A stretch of DNA of 64,000 bases from Leeuwenhoekiella polynyae (GTDB taxonomy: Bacteria; Bacteroidota; Bacteroidia; Flavobacteriales; Flavobacteriaceae). The notes under the pieces were generated by a model. That model did not search any database, had not been told where the DNA came from, and was given only the letters and a program-made list of their open reading frames with translations. The stretch covers positions 682,001-746,000 of the forward strand of contig NZ_QOVK01000001.1 of the NCBI RefSeq assembly GCF_004104075.1, read 5' to 3'. Made by a program: the position numbers and the translations under genes. Below, one piece after another: positions 44,731-53,607 of this stretch (position 1 is its first letter; each line of letters begins with the position of its first letter).

Positions 44731-46468
44731 TTTTACTTTTATAAATATCGATTATTGGATTCCTGTGCTGATAGGGACAGTTGTTCTTTTTGTGGTTTTT
44801 TTAATTAAAGAATGGTCTCGAAAAAGCAGCAGTACTTTTGTGATACGCATCGGGGTTGCTATGGTAGCGATTTTAGCTTTAGCGGTTTTAGCATTGAAGC
44901 CGGCAAGTAGGTTTGAAATCGAAGGCAAACAAGGCGTTTTGTTGACCCAAGGTTATCAAGAAAGTCAGTTGGATCGTCTTAAAAAATTGAATCCAAAGCT
45001 CGAGGAAGTGATTTATAACGATCATATACTACAATCTCAATTGGATTCTTTGCGTAAGGTATTCATTTTGGGAACCGGAGTTCAACCCTACGATTTCTGG
45101 CAGTTAGCAGACAAAAATGTAGCATTTTTATCAGGAGAATTTCCTGCCGGTATCAACAACGTGAATTATAAAACGAGTGCGGTTGAAGGTGATGCATGGA
45201 ATGTAAAAGCACAGTATGCTAAACCTAACATAGGAAATCAAATTGTATTACAAGCGCCCGGAAATCTAGCGCTTGATTCTGTAAGATTCAACAGAAGTCA
45301 GGATACGGTTTTTTCGCTTCAAGCGAGATTAAAAGCACCGGGCAATTTTGTATATGAGTTGGTAGAAAAAGATTCCACCGGGATTGAAATTCAACGCGAA
45401 CCGCTTCCATTACATGTGCTTCCCAAGCAGCAGTTGAATATTTTAATGCTTAATGCCTTTCCTACTTTTGAGATCAAGTATCTGAAGAACTTCTTAGCAG
45501 CATTGAATCACAAAGTTTTAGTTCGCAACCGCCTGACGCAAGGTAGATTTAAATATGAGTATTTCAACCGGGAACGGGAAACACTTCAAAGTTTAAATGC
45601 TACAGCTTTAGAAGCTATAGATCTGTTGATTCTAGATGGTGGAGCCTGGAATTCGCTTTCGAGAAAAGAACAGCATACGGTTCGTACAGCAATAGAGCAG
45701 GAGGGATTGGGTGTTTTTCTAATGCCAGACGAGAATTTGTTTTACGGGAATCAACCGCTGTTGAATTTTAAGTTTACGCGTACGTCACTAAGCGAAATTA
45801 ACTTAGAAAACGGAGTGCGTGTCTCAACATTTGGATATTTATTTAATCCCAGCTCAGATATAAATGCGACTTTAAAAAGTGGAAATTCTTTACTGGCAGC
45901 TCAGCGATTTTTGGGTTTTGGTAGCGTGAGTACTACAGTATTGACAAATACCTATGCCTTACAGCTTAAAGGAAATAAAGCTGCTTATAAAGCGGTGTGG
46001 AGTGAACTTTTAAAACCAGTTTTAAGAGCTGAAGATGAAGTGGTGTATTGGGAGGATTCTCACCAGTCGGTTTATAAAAATGAACCCTATGACATACAAT
46101 TCAGGACCACGTTAAACGATTTTAAAGTACAAGATGCGAGCGGAGCTTCACTTCCTGTTTCGGGAGATCCTGATATTGAAGATCTGTGGAGTGTTACTTT
46201 TTACCCAGAACAATCCGGCTGGTATCAATTGCAAATCGCAACAGATTCTATTGTTTCAACCCATTCTTATTATGTTTTGGATTCTTTAGACTGGCAGGCA
46301 AAATCATCCAGAGCGCGAATACTGGCAAACGAAAATTATTTCAAAAGCAGCGCTCCTGAAGAAACTCCAATTTATTTAAAACAAGCTATTAACCCGTTGT
46401 ATTTCTTTATGATTTTCTTTCTGGCAATGGGATATTTATGGCTGGAACCCAAACTCGCAATGGATTAA
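44723..46468 (+). CDS. Membrane protein with a glutamine-amidotransferase-like domain (581 aa)
   Basis: Two N-terminal helices (YWIPVLIGTVVLFVVFLIKE and FVIRIGVAMVAILALAVLAL) precede a large extracytoplasmic part. A segment at ~230-345, from LNILMLNAFPTFEIKYLKN to DLLILDGGAWNSL and VFLMPDENL, resembles the class I glutamine amidotransferase-like fold found in proteins of vWA/MoxR clusters. No catalytic cysteine is visible, so a binding role is likelier than catalysis. A C-terminal helix (LYFFMIFFLAMGYLWLEP) closes the protein. It is the last gene of the cluster. Confidence 0.7.
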   Translation: MSDFTFINIDYWIPVLIGTVVLFVVFLIKEWSRKSSSTFVIRIGVAMVAILALAVLALKPASRFEIEGKQGVLLTQGYQESQLDRLKKLNPKLEEVIYNDHILQSQLDSLRKVFILGTGVQPYDFWQLADKNVAFLSGEFPAGINNVNYKTSAVEGDAWNVKAQYAKPNIGNQIVLQAPGNLALDSVRFNRSQDTVFSLQARLKAPGNFVYELVEKDSTGIEIQREPLPLHVLPKQQLNILMLNAFPTFEIKYLKNFLAALNHKVLVRNRLTQGRFKYEYFNRERETLQSLNATALEAIDLLILDGGAWNSLSRKEQHTVRTAIEQEGLGVFLMPDENLFYGNQPLLNFKFTRTSLSEINLENGVRVSTFGYLFNPSSDINATLKSGNSLLAAQRFLGFGSVSTTVLTNTYALQLKGNKAAYKAVWSELLKPVLRAEDEVVYWEDSHQSVYKNEPYDIQFRTTLNDFKVQDASGASLPVSGDPDIEDLWSVTFYPEQSGWYQLQIATDSIVSTHSYYVLDSLDWQAKSSRARILANENYFKSSAPEETPIYLKQAINPLYFFMIFFLAMGYLWLEPKLAMD

Positions 46469-46479
46469 AAAGATTGTTG

Positions 46480-46507
46480 TTAAGACGCTAAATCTTAAGG
46501 TTTTTCT
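46480..46507 (+). terminator. Weak hairpin after the MoxR-type cluster
   Basis: The stem TTAAGA/TCTTAA with a 7-base loop is followed by GG and TTTTTC. It is a plausible but weak terminator. Confidence 0.4.
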
Positions 46508-46627
46508 TAAAAAACGATGTATTGGGTTGTTTATTAGGAAAGCTTTAGTATTTGATGCTAAAGTATGATTAAGACATCTTGTTTAGCGGTTTATGCTTTG
46601 TAAATTAGAGGTATAAATAAGAGAAAA

Positions 46628-46939
46628 ATGAAAACTTTAATCACCATATTTAGTATCGTAGTAATCAGTTTAAGCGGCTTTAATAGCCCGGAGTCAACAG
46701 CGTCAGTGCATGAGGATGTTGTTCAAAATCAACTTACATTTGACGGGTATGAAGGTGGTTACTACTTTTTTACGAACACCAATCAACAAGCTGTTGTTTT
46801 AGAAGCTGATGAAGAGACTAAAAGTCCTGATTTAATAAACGGTAATTTAGAAGGTAAGACTTTTAAAGTTGTGTATACTCCTGTAGAAAGAACTGCAACT
46901 TCATCAACGCAAGGTATAATAGAAACTGTAAGAAAATAA
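46628..46939 (+). CDS. Small secreted hypothetical protein (103 aa)
   Basis: A signal peptide (MKTLITIFSIVVISLSGFNS) precedes ~80 residues with DGYEGGYYFFTN and GKTFKVVYTPVER, probably a small beta-barrel or sandwich. I recognise no family. It is a single-gene unit with a strong terminator. The product is periplasmic; small proteins of this kind occur widely in flavobacteria. Confidence 0.6.
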   Translation: MKTLITIFSIVVISLSGFNSPESTASVHEDVVQNQLTFDGYEGGYYFFTNTNQQAVVLEADEETKSPDLINGNLEGKTFKVVYTPVERTATSSTQGIIETVRK

Positions 46940-46963
46940 TTAATAAATCCCCTGATTCATTAA

Positions 46964-46993
46964 TAAAAAAAGCCCGGAACTCCGGGCTTTTTT
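46964..46993. terminator. Bidirectional terminator between the secreted protein and nitroreductase
   Basis: A stem of AGCCCGG/CCGGGCT type, flanked by A7 and T6, serves both convergent genes. Confidence 0.82.
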
Positions 46994-47011
46994 GTGCTTG
47001 TATTTGACGTG

Positions 47012-47644
47012 TTATTTTATTTCAGTACTAAAATCCTCTTTTGGGGTACGCACTTTTTTCATATTCACAAGCCAGTCGTTATCCGCATCGCGATACCCTA
47101 AAGTCAGGAGCAAGGTACTTTTATACCCGCTTCCTTCAAGTTCTAAAAGTTTATCGACTTCAGGAGGTAAAAAGCCTTCAATAGGGGTCGCATCCACTTT
47201 TTGCTCCGCTGCTGCAGCTATAGCCATTGCAAATGAAATATAACTTTGTTTAGCGGCGTGGTCAGCTTGCCACTCTTTTCCTAAAGGTTCGTATAAACTC
47301 ATGATGTTTTGTTTATAATCATCCATAGTCTCACGAGGCAATCCACGTTGATCCATAGTATAATTAAAAACCGCACTTACCCGCGCATCAGTATAACCAT
47401 CCCAAGCAGCAAAAACAAGCAGATGAGAGCAGTCTACAACCTGACTTTGATTCCAGGCTACATCTTTAATTTTATTCAGCAATTCTTTATTAGAAATCAC
47501 AAATATCTTATAAGGCTGTAAACCTGATGAAGAAGGAGCCAGGCGGGCAGCTTCTAAAATATAATTTAATTTGTCTTCTGGTATCTGCTCGCCATTCATT
47601 TTTTTAGCTGCATAGCGCCATTTAAGATCTTCTATTAAACTCAT
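47012..47644 (-). CDS. Nitroreductase-family NAD(P)H:FMN oxidoreductase
   Basis: The 210-aa protein has the nitroreductase fold signatures WRYAAKKMNGEQIPEDKL at the start and AARLAPSSSGLQPYKIFVI, which binds FMN, plus LGYRDADNDW near the end. It resembles the NfsB-type NAD(P)H-dependent oxidoreductases of flavobacteria. It transfers electrons to nitro or quinone compounds in the cytosol. It is divergent from an HxlR regulator and shares a promoter region with it, so that regulator probably controls it. Confidence 0.88.
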   Translation of the reverse strand: MSLIEDLKWRYAAKKMNGEQIPEDKLNYILEAARLAPSSSGLQPYKIFVISNKELLNKIKDVAWNQSQVVDCSHLLVFAAWDGYTDARVSAVFNYTMDQRGLPRETMDDYKQNIMSLYEPLGKEWQADHAAKQSYISFAMAIAAAAEQKVDATPIEGFLPPEVDKLLELEGSGYKSTLLLTLGYRDADNDWLVNMKKVRTPKEDFSTEIK

Positions 47645-47666
47645 AGTACTATTTATTTATAAGAAG

Positions 47667-47723
47667 CAAAATTAGTTAAGCTTAGTGACATAAAGTAACT
47701 TTGTGACATAAAGTGTCAGTTAC
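47667..47723. promoter_or_regulatory. Divergent promoter and repeated operator of nitroreductase/HxlR
   Basis: GTGACATAAAGT occurs twice in the same orientation at 47685 and 47703, 18 bases apart. Both copies lie between the -7 box TAATTTTG of the nitroreductase (minus strand, 47674-47667) and the HxlR gene. The plus-strand -7 box TAACTTTG (47696-47703) overlaps their junction. TGACA-N5-TGTCA (47704-47718) gives the second copy dyad symmetry. This is the layout of a repressor site for both genes. HxlR binding is inferred. Confidence 0.6.
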
Positions 47724-47751
47724 ATTTGAGTAACCACTTAAAACAATTGAA

Positions 47752-48093
47752 ATGGAAGATGTAAAGCTGTTAACCTGCAATGAAAAAATACGGGCAATTC
47801 ACGATACGATGGATGTGTTAAGCGGCAAATGGAAGGTTTCAATCATAGCCTGTTTGTGTTATAAAGGAATGCGCTATTCAGAATTGATGCGTCAAGTGCC
47901 CGGTATTAGCGGTAAAATGCTGAGTCGGGAATTGAAAGATTTAGAAATGAATAAACTCATTGAGCGCACCGTAGCACATACAAAGCCGGTTTGTGTTTAT
48001 TATAAAATAACCCCTTATGGCGCTTCGTTAAAAGAGTTAACTGAAGTAATAGCAATCTGGGGACTGAAGCACCGGGAGCTGATAACGCAATAA
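47752..48093 (+). CDS. HxlR-family transcriptional regulator
   Basis: The 113-aa winged-helix protein has the HxlR signature: LTCNEKIRAIHDTMDVLSGKWKVSIIACL, a cysteine early in the chain, then GMRYSELMRQVPGISGKMLS and the wing region ending in YYKITPYG. The early Cys may sense redox or electrophiles, as in several members. It is divergent from the nitroreductase gene, the usual target type. Two copies of a 12-base repeat lie in the shared promoter region. Confidence 0.88.
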   Translation: MEDVKLLTCNEKIRAIHDTMDVLSGKWKVSIIACLCYKGMRYSELMRQVPGISGKMLSRELKDLEMNKLIERTVAHTKPVCVYYKITPYGASLKELTEVIAIWGLKHRELITQ

Positions 48094-48135
48094 TTACAAA
48101 GCAGTATTTGTTGAACCCATTTAAAATACGTTGTG

Positions 48136-48552
48136 ATGACCGAAATAGAACACAAATTAGACAGTAACGGCATACGGCCTACGGCGATGCGTATTTTGAT
48201 ATACAAATACATGGCTGAGAAAAACAATGCGCTGGCTTTAGCCGATGTTGAACAGGCATTTCAAAAAGCCGAACGTACGACCTTATACCGAACGATAAAA
48301 ACCTTTGAAGAAAAAGGGATTGTACATCAAATAGATGATGGTACCGGCGTGTTGAAATACGCCTTGTGTGAACCGGGCTGTAATTGTGAAATCGATAGGG
48401 ATTTGCATTTACATTTTCATTGTAACTCCTGCGATAAGACCATTTGTCTTACTCAACATAAAATACCGCACATCAACCTTCCCGAAGGTTTTATGGCTGA
48501 AGATGCCAATCTGGTCGTAAAAGGTATCTGTGATAGTTGTAGTGCCTATTAA
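48136..48552 (+). CDS. Fur-family transcriptional regulator
   Basis: The 138-aa regulator starts at the ATG at 48136; a GTG just before it is a weaker choice. It has the Fur winged-helix (NGIRPTAMRILIYKYM and RTTLYRTIKTFEEKGIV) and the metal-binding cysteines of CNSCDKTICL and CDSC near the end, plus LHLHFHC. The sequence does not settle Fur, Zur or another class. The neighbouring P-type ATPase favours zinc or a related metal. It lies 42 bases after the HxlR gene and 41 bases before the ATPase gene, so it may be co-transcribed with either. Confidence 0.87.
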   Translation: MTEIEHKLDSNGIRPTAMRILIYKYMAEKNNALALADVEQAFQKAERTTLYRTIKTFEEKGIVHQIDDGTGVLKYALCEPGCNCEIDRDLHLHFHCNSCDKTICLTQHKIPHINLPEGFMAEDANLVVKGICDSCSAY

Positions 48553-48593
48553 TTGCACTTCTGTTGCATTGTTTATTTATAGACCTTGCACCT

Positions 48594-50567
48594 ATGAATA
48601 CAGAAGCTCAAAATACCACACATACCTACGAGAACGACAGTTGTTGTTCTACGAATAAAAAAACGCATAATCACGCAGATCACAATCACGATCACGGAGA
48701 CCATGGAGGTGGTTTTAAGACCTATATTCCGGGTATATTTAGTTTTGTGATGCTGGTTACCGGTATCGCTTTGGATTACTTTGAAGTTGCTTTCTTTAAA
48801 GAATACATACGTTTGGTGTGGTATATAGTAGCTTATATCCCGGTGGGATTTCCGGTGATGAAAGAAGGTTGGGAAAGTATTCGTAACGGGGATTTTTTCA
48901 CTGAATTTCTTTTAATGACCCTAGCGACCATCGGCGCATTTGCATTGGGAGAATATCCTGAGGGGGTTGCGGTGATGTTGTTTTATGCGGTAGGTGAGTT
49001 GTTTCAGCACGCTGCGGTAGACAAGGCTAAAGGCAATATCAAAGCCCTACTGGATGTAAGACCCAATGAGGCTTTGGTTTTTCGTAAGAATGCGTTTACC
49101 GCTGTTGATCCAGAAGAAGTTGCTGTAGGCGAAAAGGTTCAGGTACGAGTAGGAGAGAAGATTCCTTTAGATGGAACGTTACTGAGTGATCAAGCAGTTC
49201 TAAACACGGCTGCACTGACGGGAGAAAGTAAACCTGATACGGTAAAAAAAGGAGCTCAGGTTTATGCCGGAAGCATCAATCTGGAAGGTGTAATTGAACT
49301 GGAAACTACCGCTGCATTCAAAGACAGTTCGATTGCCCGTATTTTAGATTTGGTTCAAAATGCAACCTCCAGAAAGTCTAAAACCGAGTTATTCATCCGG
49401 AAGTTTGCACGCGTTTATACGCCTATCGTGGTTGTTCTTGCGATTGCAGTTACGCTGTTACCCTACTTTTTTGTGGAAGATTATGTTTTTAGAGACTGGT
49501 TATATCGAGCGTTAATCTTTCTGGTAATCTCATGTCCGTGTGCTTTAGTGATCTCGATTCCGTTAGGGTATTTTGGGGGACTGGGGGCTGCATCCCGCAA
49601 CGGGATTTTATTTAAAGGTGCGTCTTTTTTAGATGCGATGACTAAGATAAATACTGTGGTGATGGATAAAACCGGAACCGTAACTCAAGGTGTTTTTAAG
49701 ATCAAACAGATTGAAAACAAATCGGGTTTTTCTGAAGATGAGTTGATGAATTACCTTACCGCTATAGAAGCTCAATCCACACATCCTATTGCAACCGCTG
49801 TGGGGGAATACCACGTGCAAGACGTTGCTTTTTCTGCAAGTGCGGTTTCAGAAATTGCCGGTAAAGGTTTAAAAGGAACTGTAAACGGAAAGACTGTTCT
49901 GGCAGGAAATAAAGCCTTGATGACTGCTCACCATATACCTGTTCCTGCTGAGGTGGATGAGATCGTAGAATCTGTTGTTATGGTTGCTGTTGATACTGAA
50001 TTTTCGGGCTATGTAGTGCTTGCCGATGAATTGAAGGCCGATGCGAAAGAAGCCGTAATCCAGATTAGAAAAGCCGGAATCAAGCAGGTCATCATGCTTT
50101 CCGGAGATAAGGATGCTATTACGCAGCAAACCGCAAACGAACTCGGTCTGGATTATGCAAAAGGAGGTTTACTTCCGGAAGATAAATTGAACGAAGTGGA
50201 ACGGCTACAGCAAGATAAAACGACTCAAGTTGCGTTTATAGGTGATGGTATTAATGATGCACCAGTATTAGCGACCAGTGACGTGGGGATTGCTATGGGA
50301 GGTTTAGGGAGCGATGTAGCGATAGAAACGGCAGCTATTATTATACAGACTGATCAACCTTCAAAAGTAGCACAGGCGATTAAAATAGGGAGATCTACTC
50401 GCAAGATCGTTTGGCAGAATATCGCGCTGGCTTTTGGTGTAAAAGCCATTGTACTTATTCTGGGAGCTGGCGGCTTGGCCACCATGTGGGAAGCGGTATT
50501 TGCTGACGTAGGTGTTGCTTTTCTGGCAATTTTAAATGCCGTGCGTTTGCAGAATATGAAGTGGTAA
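48594..50567 (+). CDS. Heavy-metal P1B-type ATPase (Zn/Cd/Co/Pb class)
   Basis: The 657-aa protein starts at the ATG at 48594; an upstream TTG extension is not credible. Key sites are C314-P315-C316 in the membrane, D358 in DKTGT (phosphorylation), TGES near 208-211 and GDGINDAPVL near the end. The N-terminal ~60 residues have no HMA domain but a short Cys pair (SCCS) and a His-rich run (HNHADHNHDHGDHGG). The CPC motif and His-rich start suggest export of Zn2+, Cd2+, Co2+ or Pb2+ rather than Cu+. The Fur-family gene just upstream is the probable regulator. Confidence 0.9.
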   Translation: MNTEAQNTTHTYENDSCCSTNKKTHNHADHNHDHGDHGGGFKTYIPGIFSFVMLVTGIALDYFEVAFFKEYIRLVWYIVAYIPVGFPVMKEGWESIRNGDFFTEFLLMTLATIGAFALGEYPEGVAVMLFYAVGELFQHAAVDKAKGNIKALLDVRPNEALVFRKNAFTAVDPEEVAVGEKVQVRVGEKIPLDGTLLSDQAVLNTAALTGESKPDTVKKGAQVYAGSINLEGVIELETTAAFKDSSIARILDLVQNATSRKSKTELFIRKFARVYTPIVVVLAIAVTLLPYFFVEDYVFRDWLYRALIFLVISCPCALVISIPLGYFGGLGAASRNGILFKGASFLDAMTKINTVVMDKTGTVTQGVFKIKQIENKSGFSEDELMNYLTAIEAQSTHPIATAVGEYHVQDVAFSASAVSEIAGKGLKGTVNGKTVLAGNKALMTAHHIPVPAEVDEIVESVVMVAVDTEFSGYVVLADELKADAKEAVIQIRKAGIKQVIMLSGDKDAITQQTANELGLDYAKGGLLPEDKLNEVERLQQDKTTQVAFIGDGINDAPVLATSDVGIAMGGLGSDVAIETAAIIIQTDQPSKVAQAIKIGRSTRKIVWQNIALAFGVKAIVLILGAGGLATMWEAVFADVGVAFLAILNAVRLQNMKW

Positions 50568-50588
50568 TTCGGTTAGAATAACCCGTGA

Positions 50589-51239
50589 TCAATCGATTTT
50601 ATAATTGGTAATCTTCAGTTTGATCTTTCCGGTTTTGGTATCGATATTACGCATGGCTTTTCGATCTATCTTGGTATCACTGCCCATAAAATTCAAGGGT
50701 ATTTTGAGCTTTTCGATAGCAAAAGAAACTTCGACATAATTGGGTAAACTATCCTGATTTGCGGCGTATTGCATATCCAATTTGTAAGTGCCTTGTTTTT
50801 TGGTAGTGATCTCAGAAGCGGCGATGCGCTGGTTTTGAGTATCCAGATACAGCGTTGCTAAAGCCATATCAGACTCATCCCCGATAGGGATCACATGGAG
50901 TACTTTTACAGAGATTCCGTGTAGTATTTCTTCACCGCGGTTGACGGTAATAAAGGGATGCTCAAATAATTCAGACAGTGCAAAATCGAGTCCACGTTTG
51001 GGTAAGACCACAAAATCATTACTAGAAAATTTGATGTCTTTTCCTTTTTGATACTTCATAGACGCGTGCTTGGTGGGCATATTGATGAAAGGAGCTTCTA
51101 AGTCGAGTTTGAGATCTGCTGTAAATCCATTCACTGCATCCATACGTTCTTTAATCGCAATCAAATCTGCATCAATCTCTTGAGCCGAAGTGTTTAAAAC
51201 ACAACATAGCGCAGCAATCAGGCTTAAGTATTTTATCAT
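50589..51239 (-). CDS. LolA-like periplasmic protein (216 aa)
   Basis: A signal peptide (MIKYLSLIAALCCVLNTSA, cleaved before QEI) is followed by ~195 residues that look like the LolA/LppX-type half-barrel: DLIAIKERMDAVNGFTADL at the start and repeated paired strands. There is no lipobox. It overlaps the next upstream gene (ABC permease) by four bases, so it belongs to the same operon. It may bind a lipid or lipoprotein handled by the ABC system, but the substrate is not known. Confidence 0.6.
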   Translation of the reverse strand: MIKYLSLIAALCCVLNTSAQEIDADLIAIKERMDAVNGFTADLKLDLEAPFINMPTKHASMKYQKGKDIKFSSNDFVVLPKRGLDFALSELFEHPFITVNRGEEILHGISVKVLHVIPIGDESDMALATLYLDTQNQRIAASEITTKKQGTYKLDMQYAANQDSLPNYVEVSFAIEKLKIPLNFMGSDTKIDRKAMRNIDTKTGKIKLKITNYKID

Positions 51240-52069
51240 CCTATATCTTTTTTAGTAAACAGAAAGATCCCTAGTAGCGCAAAAAACGCGGTATATCCTG
51301 CAAGTAACAGGTTGTCTATCAAGATGGAATTCATATTCAATTCATAATCAAAAAAATGCTGCCATGCATTGGTAAGCTTCGGAAAAAAGAAGCGCTCTAC
51401 TGTAGGTAAACCAAAATCTGCTTTGAGCAACAACGAGCATAATATTAAGAAGAAAGCTGAAGCAATCCAGGTTTTTGCCGGTTCCTTAAGTAAAATACCC
51501 AGCGTAAGACTAACCGTAGTAAAAAACAGCATACTCAACAAACCGGAAGCAAAAGCGAAGCAAATGCGCTTAAAAGCCTCGTCTGCCGGGAAAAAATTAA
51601 GCGTTCCTAAATACACGACCAGATCTCCATTGCCAAAAATACTGTATGCCAAAATAAAAGTAGTGAGCATCAGCAAGACCAGAATAAGTGCTGTAAAAAT
51701 AAAGGAAGCTATGTATTTTGCTGTGATGAGTTGCCCTTTGCTCACAGCTTGTAACATCACGGTTTTTAACGTTCCGTTTTTGTATTCTTCAGTGATGAGG
51801 GCAGAGCTTACGATCATCAGAATTAGCGGTAAATTAAACCACAGCGAATTCAGGATAATGTATAACAGCAAATTGCCATTCAGCAGATTTCCTTCAAAAT
51901 AAAAAGATTGTCTGAGGTTGTCTAAGAGCAATTCTAAGATCGTTGCACCTTGATAATATGCAGCGGTTAGGATAATGCCTTCAATCAACAGGACTGCTGT
52001 AATCGCATACCAGGTTTTACTTTCGCGAAAAAGTTTAAACAATTCGGCTTTTAATAACGGGATCATCAT
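51236..52069 (-). CDS. ABC-2 type permease
   Basis: The 277-aa membrane protein has six hydrophobic segments and the ABC-2 family look: LLKAELFKLFRESKTWYAI at the N-terminus, EEYKNGTLKTVML at ~90-102. It is coupled with the ATPase gene upstream (overlap of four bases) and the LolA-like gene downstream. Such two-component exporters in Bacteroidetes carry antibiotics, lipids or lantibiotic-like peptides; no substrate is indicated. Confidence 0.85.
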   Translation of the reverse strand: MMIPLLKAELFKLFRESKTWYAITAVLLIEGIILTAAYYQGATILELLLDNLRQSFYFEGNLLNGNLLLYIILNSLWFNLPLILMIVSSALITEEYKNGTLKTVMLQAVSKGQLITAKYIASFIFTALILVLLMLTTFILAYSIFGNGDLVVYLGTLNFFPADEAFKRICFAFASGLLSMLFFTTVSLTLGILLKEPAKTWIASAFFLILCSLLLKADFGLPTVERFFFPKLTNAWQHFFDYELNMNSILIDNLLLAGYTAFFALLGIFLFTKKDIG

Positions 52070-52917
52070 TGTGCCAACGGAATTACCAATTGTTCTAAGG
52101 TGATATCAGGCACGCATGAGGTTACCGCAAAACCTTCTTCCAACACATTTTGCAAGATTGCCGGTATGTGTTCACTGCTGCATTTGATGGAGGCCGTATT
52201 TTTTTCAGCAGCTACTAAGTAGGGTTGTAGTGTTCTGCTAGTTTCAATATTAGTAGCAGTGATCGTATACCTTGAAATTAATCCGTCAAGTAGCTTCTTA
52301 GTTTCCCCTTTATTTACCAAAAACCCATTGTCTATGACATAGAGATAGTCACAACACTTTTGCAATTCGGTCATCAAGTGTGAAGAAAGCAAAATAGCGA
52401 TATTTTGAGCAGCCAGTTTTTTAATGAGTTTGATAAGCGATGCTACACCGGTTGGGTCGAGACCCGAAAAAGGTTCGTCAAGAATCAAAATCTCCGGATC
52501 GTTGAGTAGCGCAATCGCAATGCCCAGACGTTGTTTCATACCCATAGAAAAGTTACGCACAGGATCTTTACGGTCTGTGGGTAGCCCCACGCTTTCCAGA
52601 TAGTTCTCCACGCTTTTTAAATCGGCAGGAGCTTTCTGAATTTGCGCAAACAGTTTAAGATTTTCATAGGCGTTGAGGTAGCCGTATAAGCCCGGTTGCT
52701 CAATAACTGCACCTATGGGTTTTGGACGCCTGGATGCTACCGTCACCGTGCCATGATCTGGAGTAATCAAACCGCACAAAATCTTAAATAAGGTGGTTTT
52801 GCCTGCGCCATTTCTGCCTAGTAGGCCAGAGATGACACCCGGTTTTAATTCAATAGAAAAGTTGTGAAGCGCTTTACCCGATTTGTAAGACTTGCTTAAT
52901 TCTGTTGCGTGTAGCAT
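52066..52917 (-). CDS. ABC transporter ATP-binding protein
   Basis: The 283-aa protein has Walker A GRNGAGKTT at 34-42, the signature FSMGMKQ, Walker B ILILDEP and a switch His in LLSSHL. It resembles BcrA/CcmA-type ATPases of ABC-2 exporters. It is followed by the permease with a four-base overlap and preceded by a small membrane protein gene one base away. All are on the minus strand, indicating an operon. Confidence 0.9.
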   Translation of the reverse strand: MLHATELSKSYKSGKALHNFSIELKPGVISGLLGRNGAGKTTLFKILCGLITPDHGTVTVASRRPKPIGAVIEQPGLYGYLNAYENLKLFAQIQKAPADLKSVENYLESVGLPTDRKDPVRNFSMGMKQRLGIAIALLNDPEILILDEPFSGLDPTGVASLIKLIKKLAAQNIAILLSSHLMTELQKCCDYLYVIDNGFLVNKGETKKLLDGLISRYTITATNIETSRTLQPYLVAAEKNTASIKCSSEHIPAILQNVLEEGFAVTSCVPDITLEQLVIPLAQ

Positions 52918-53459
52918 TAAGCCATTAATTTTTTAGAATTTCTAAAATTAAATTTTGGCTCATAATATTTCTCTAAAAAGGTTCTGGACCAAAAGTATTT
53001 TTTAAATGGAAACAAGGGATCCTGAATCATAAACTGGGGTACAAAATGATACCATTTTACACCTAGCGAGGAATAGTATTGTTTGATTTCGGTTTCCATA
53101 CCCAGTTCTTTAGCTGCGGCTATCAATGCCATACGCTGGCATTTACTTCCCCGGTAATGCTCTGCTATTTTAGGGGTAAAGCCGTGCTGAAATAAATGAT
53201 CTTTTACCCGTTTGTAATTCTGAAACCGCGACCAGACATCCATCGTGACCAAAAAAATATGAATAAATGAAAACATCAGAGACCAGAGCCAAAATGCGAT
53301 GATAATGATAGTTTCTTCCGTGTAGGCTTCCAGAAATTTAGTGTAGTAAAAAACCGTTTCCAAAATAAATAAAAACAGCGCGCCATAGAGTAATTTACCT
53401 ACGTTCCAGTAAGATATAAAAACCGTAGGCTGCTTGGGCAAATCGCTGTAACGCATCAT
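52917..53459 (-). CDS. Small membrane protein of unknown function (180 aa)
   Basis: I start at the ATG giving MMRYSDLPKQP; an earlier TTG start is less likely. There are two hydrophobic stretches (LLYGALFLFILETVFYYTKF and TIIIIAFWLWSLMFSFIHIF), then a soluble C-terminal ~100 residues with MALIAAAKELGMETEIKQYY. No domain is recognised. It shares one base with the start of the ABC ATPase gene, so it is probably part of the transporter operon, perhaps as an accessory subunit. Confidence 0.62.
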   Translation of the reverse strand: MMRYSDLPKQPTVFISYWNVGKLLYGALFLFILETVFYYTKFLEAYTEETIIIIAFWLWSLMFSFIHIFLVTMDVWSRFQNYKRVKDHLFQHGFTPKIAEHYRGSKCQRMALIAAAKELGMETEIKQYYSSLGVKWYHFVPQFMIQDPLFPFKKYFWSRTFLEKYYEPKFNFRNSKKLMA

Positions 53460-53607
53460 AAAATGGAAACCTATTATTTGCAATAATAAACAAATAGAAG
53501 GGTTAATTATTGTTCAGCATATAGATTAACTAAATTTTTCAGGAATATCTAAAAAAAGCCATTCCTTTTAAAAAGAGTTCAAGGTTTTGAAGCGAAACCT
53601 TAGCGTG

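Noticed and set aside
51369-51902. Long open frame opposite the ABC-2 permease
   Set aside because: It has a Lys/Ser-rich composition without a motif, lies fully inside the permease gene, whose membrane-protein sequence is clearly real, and has no promoter or ribosome site of its own.
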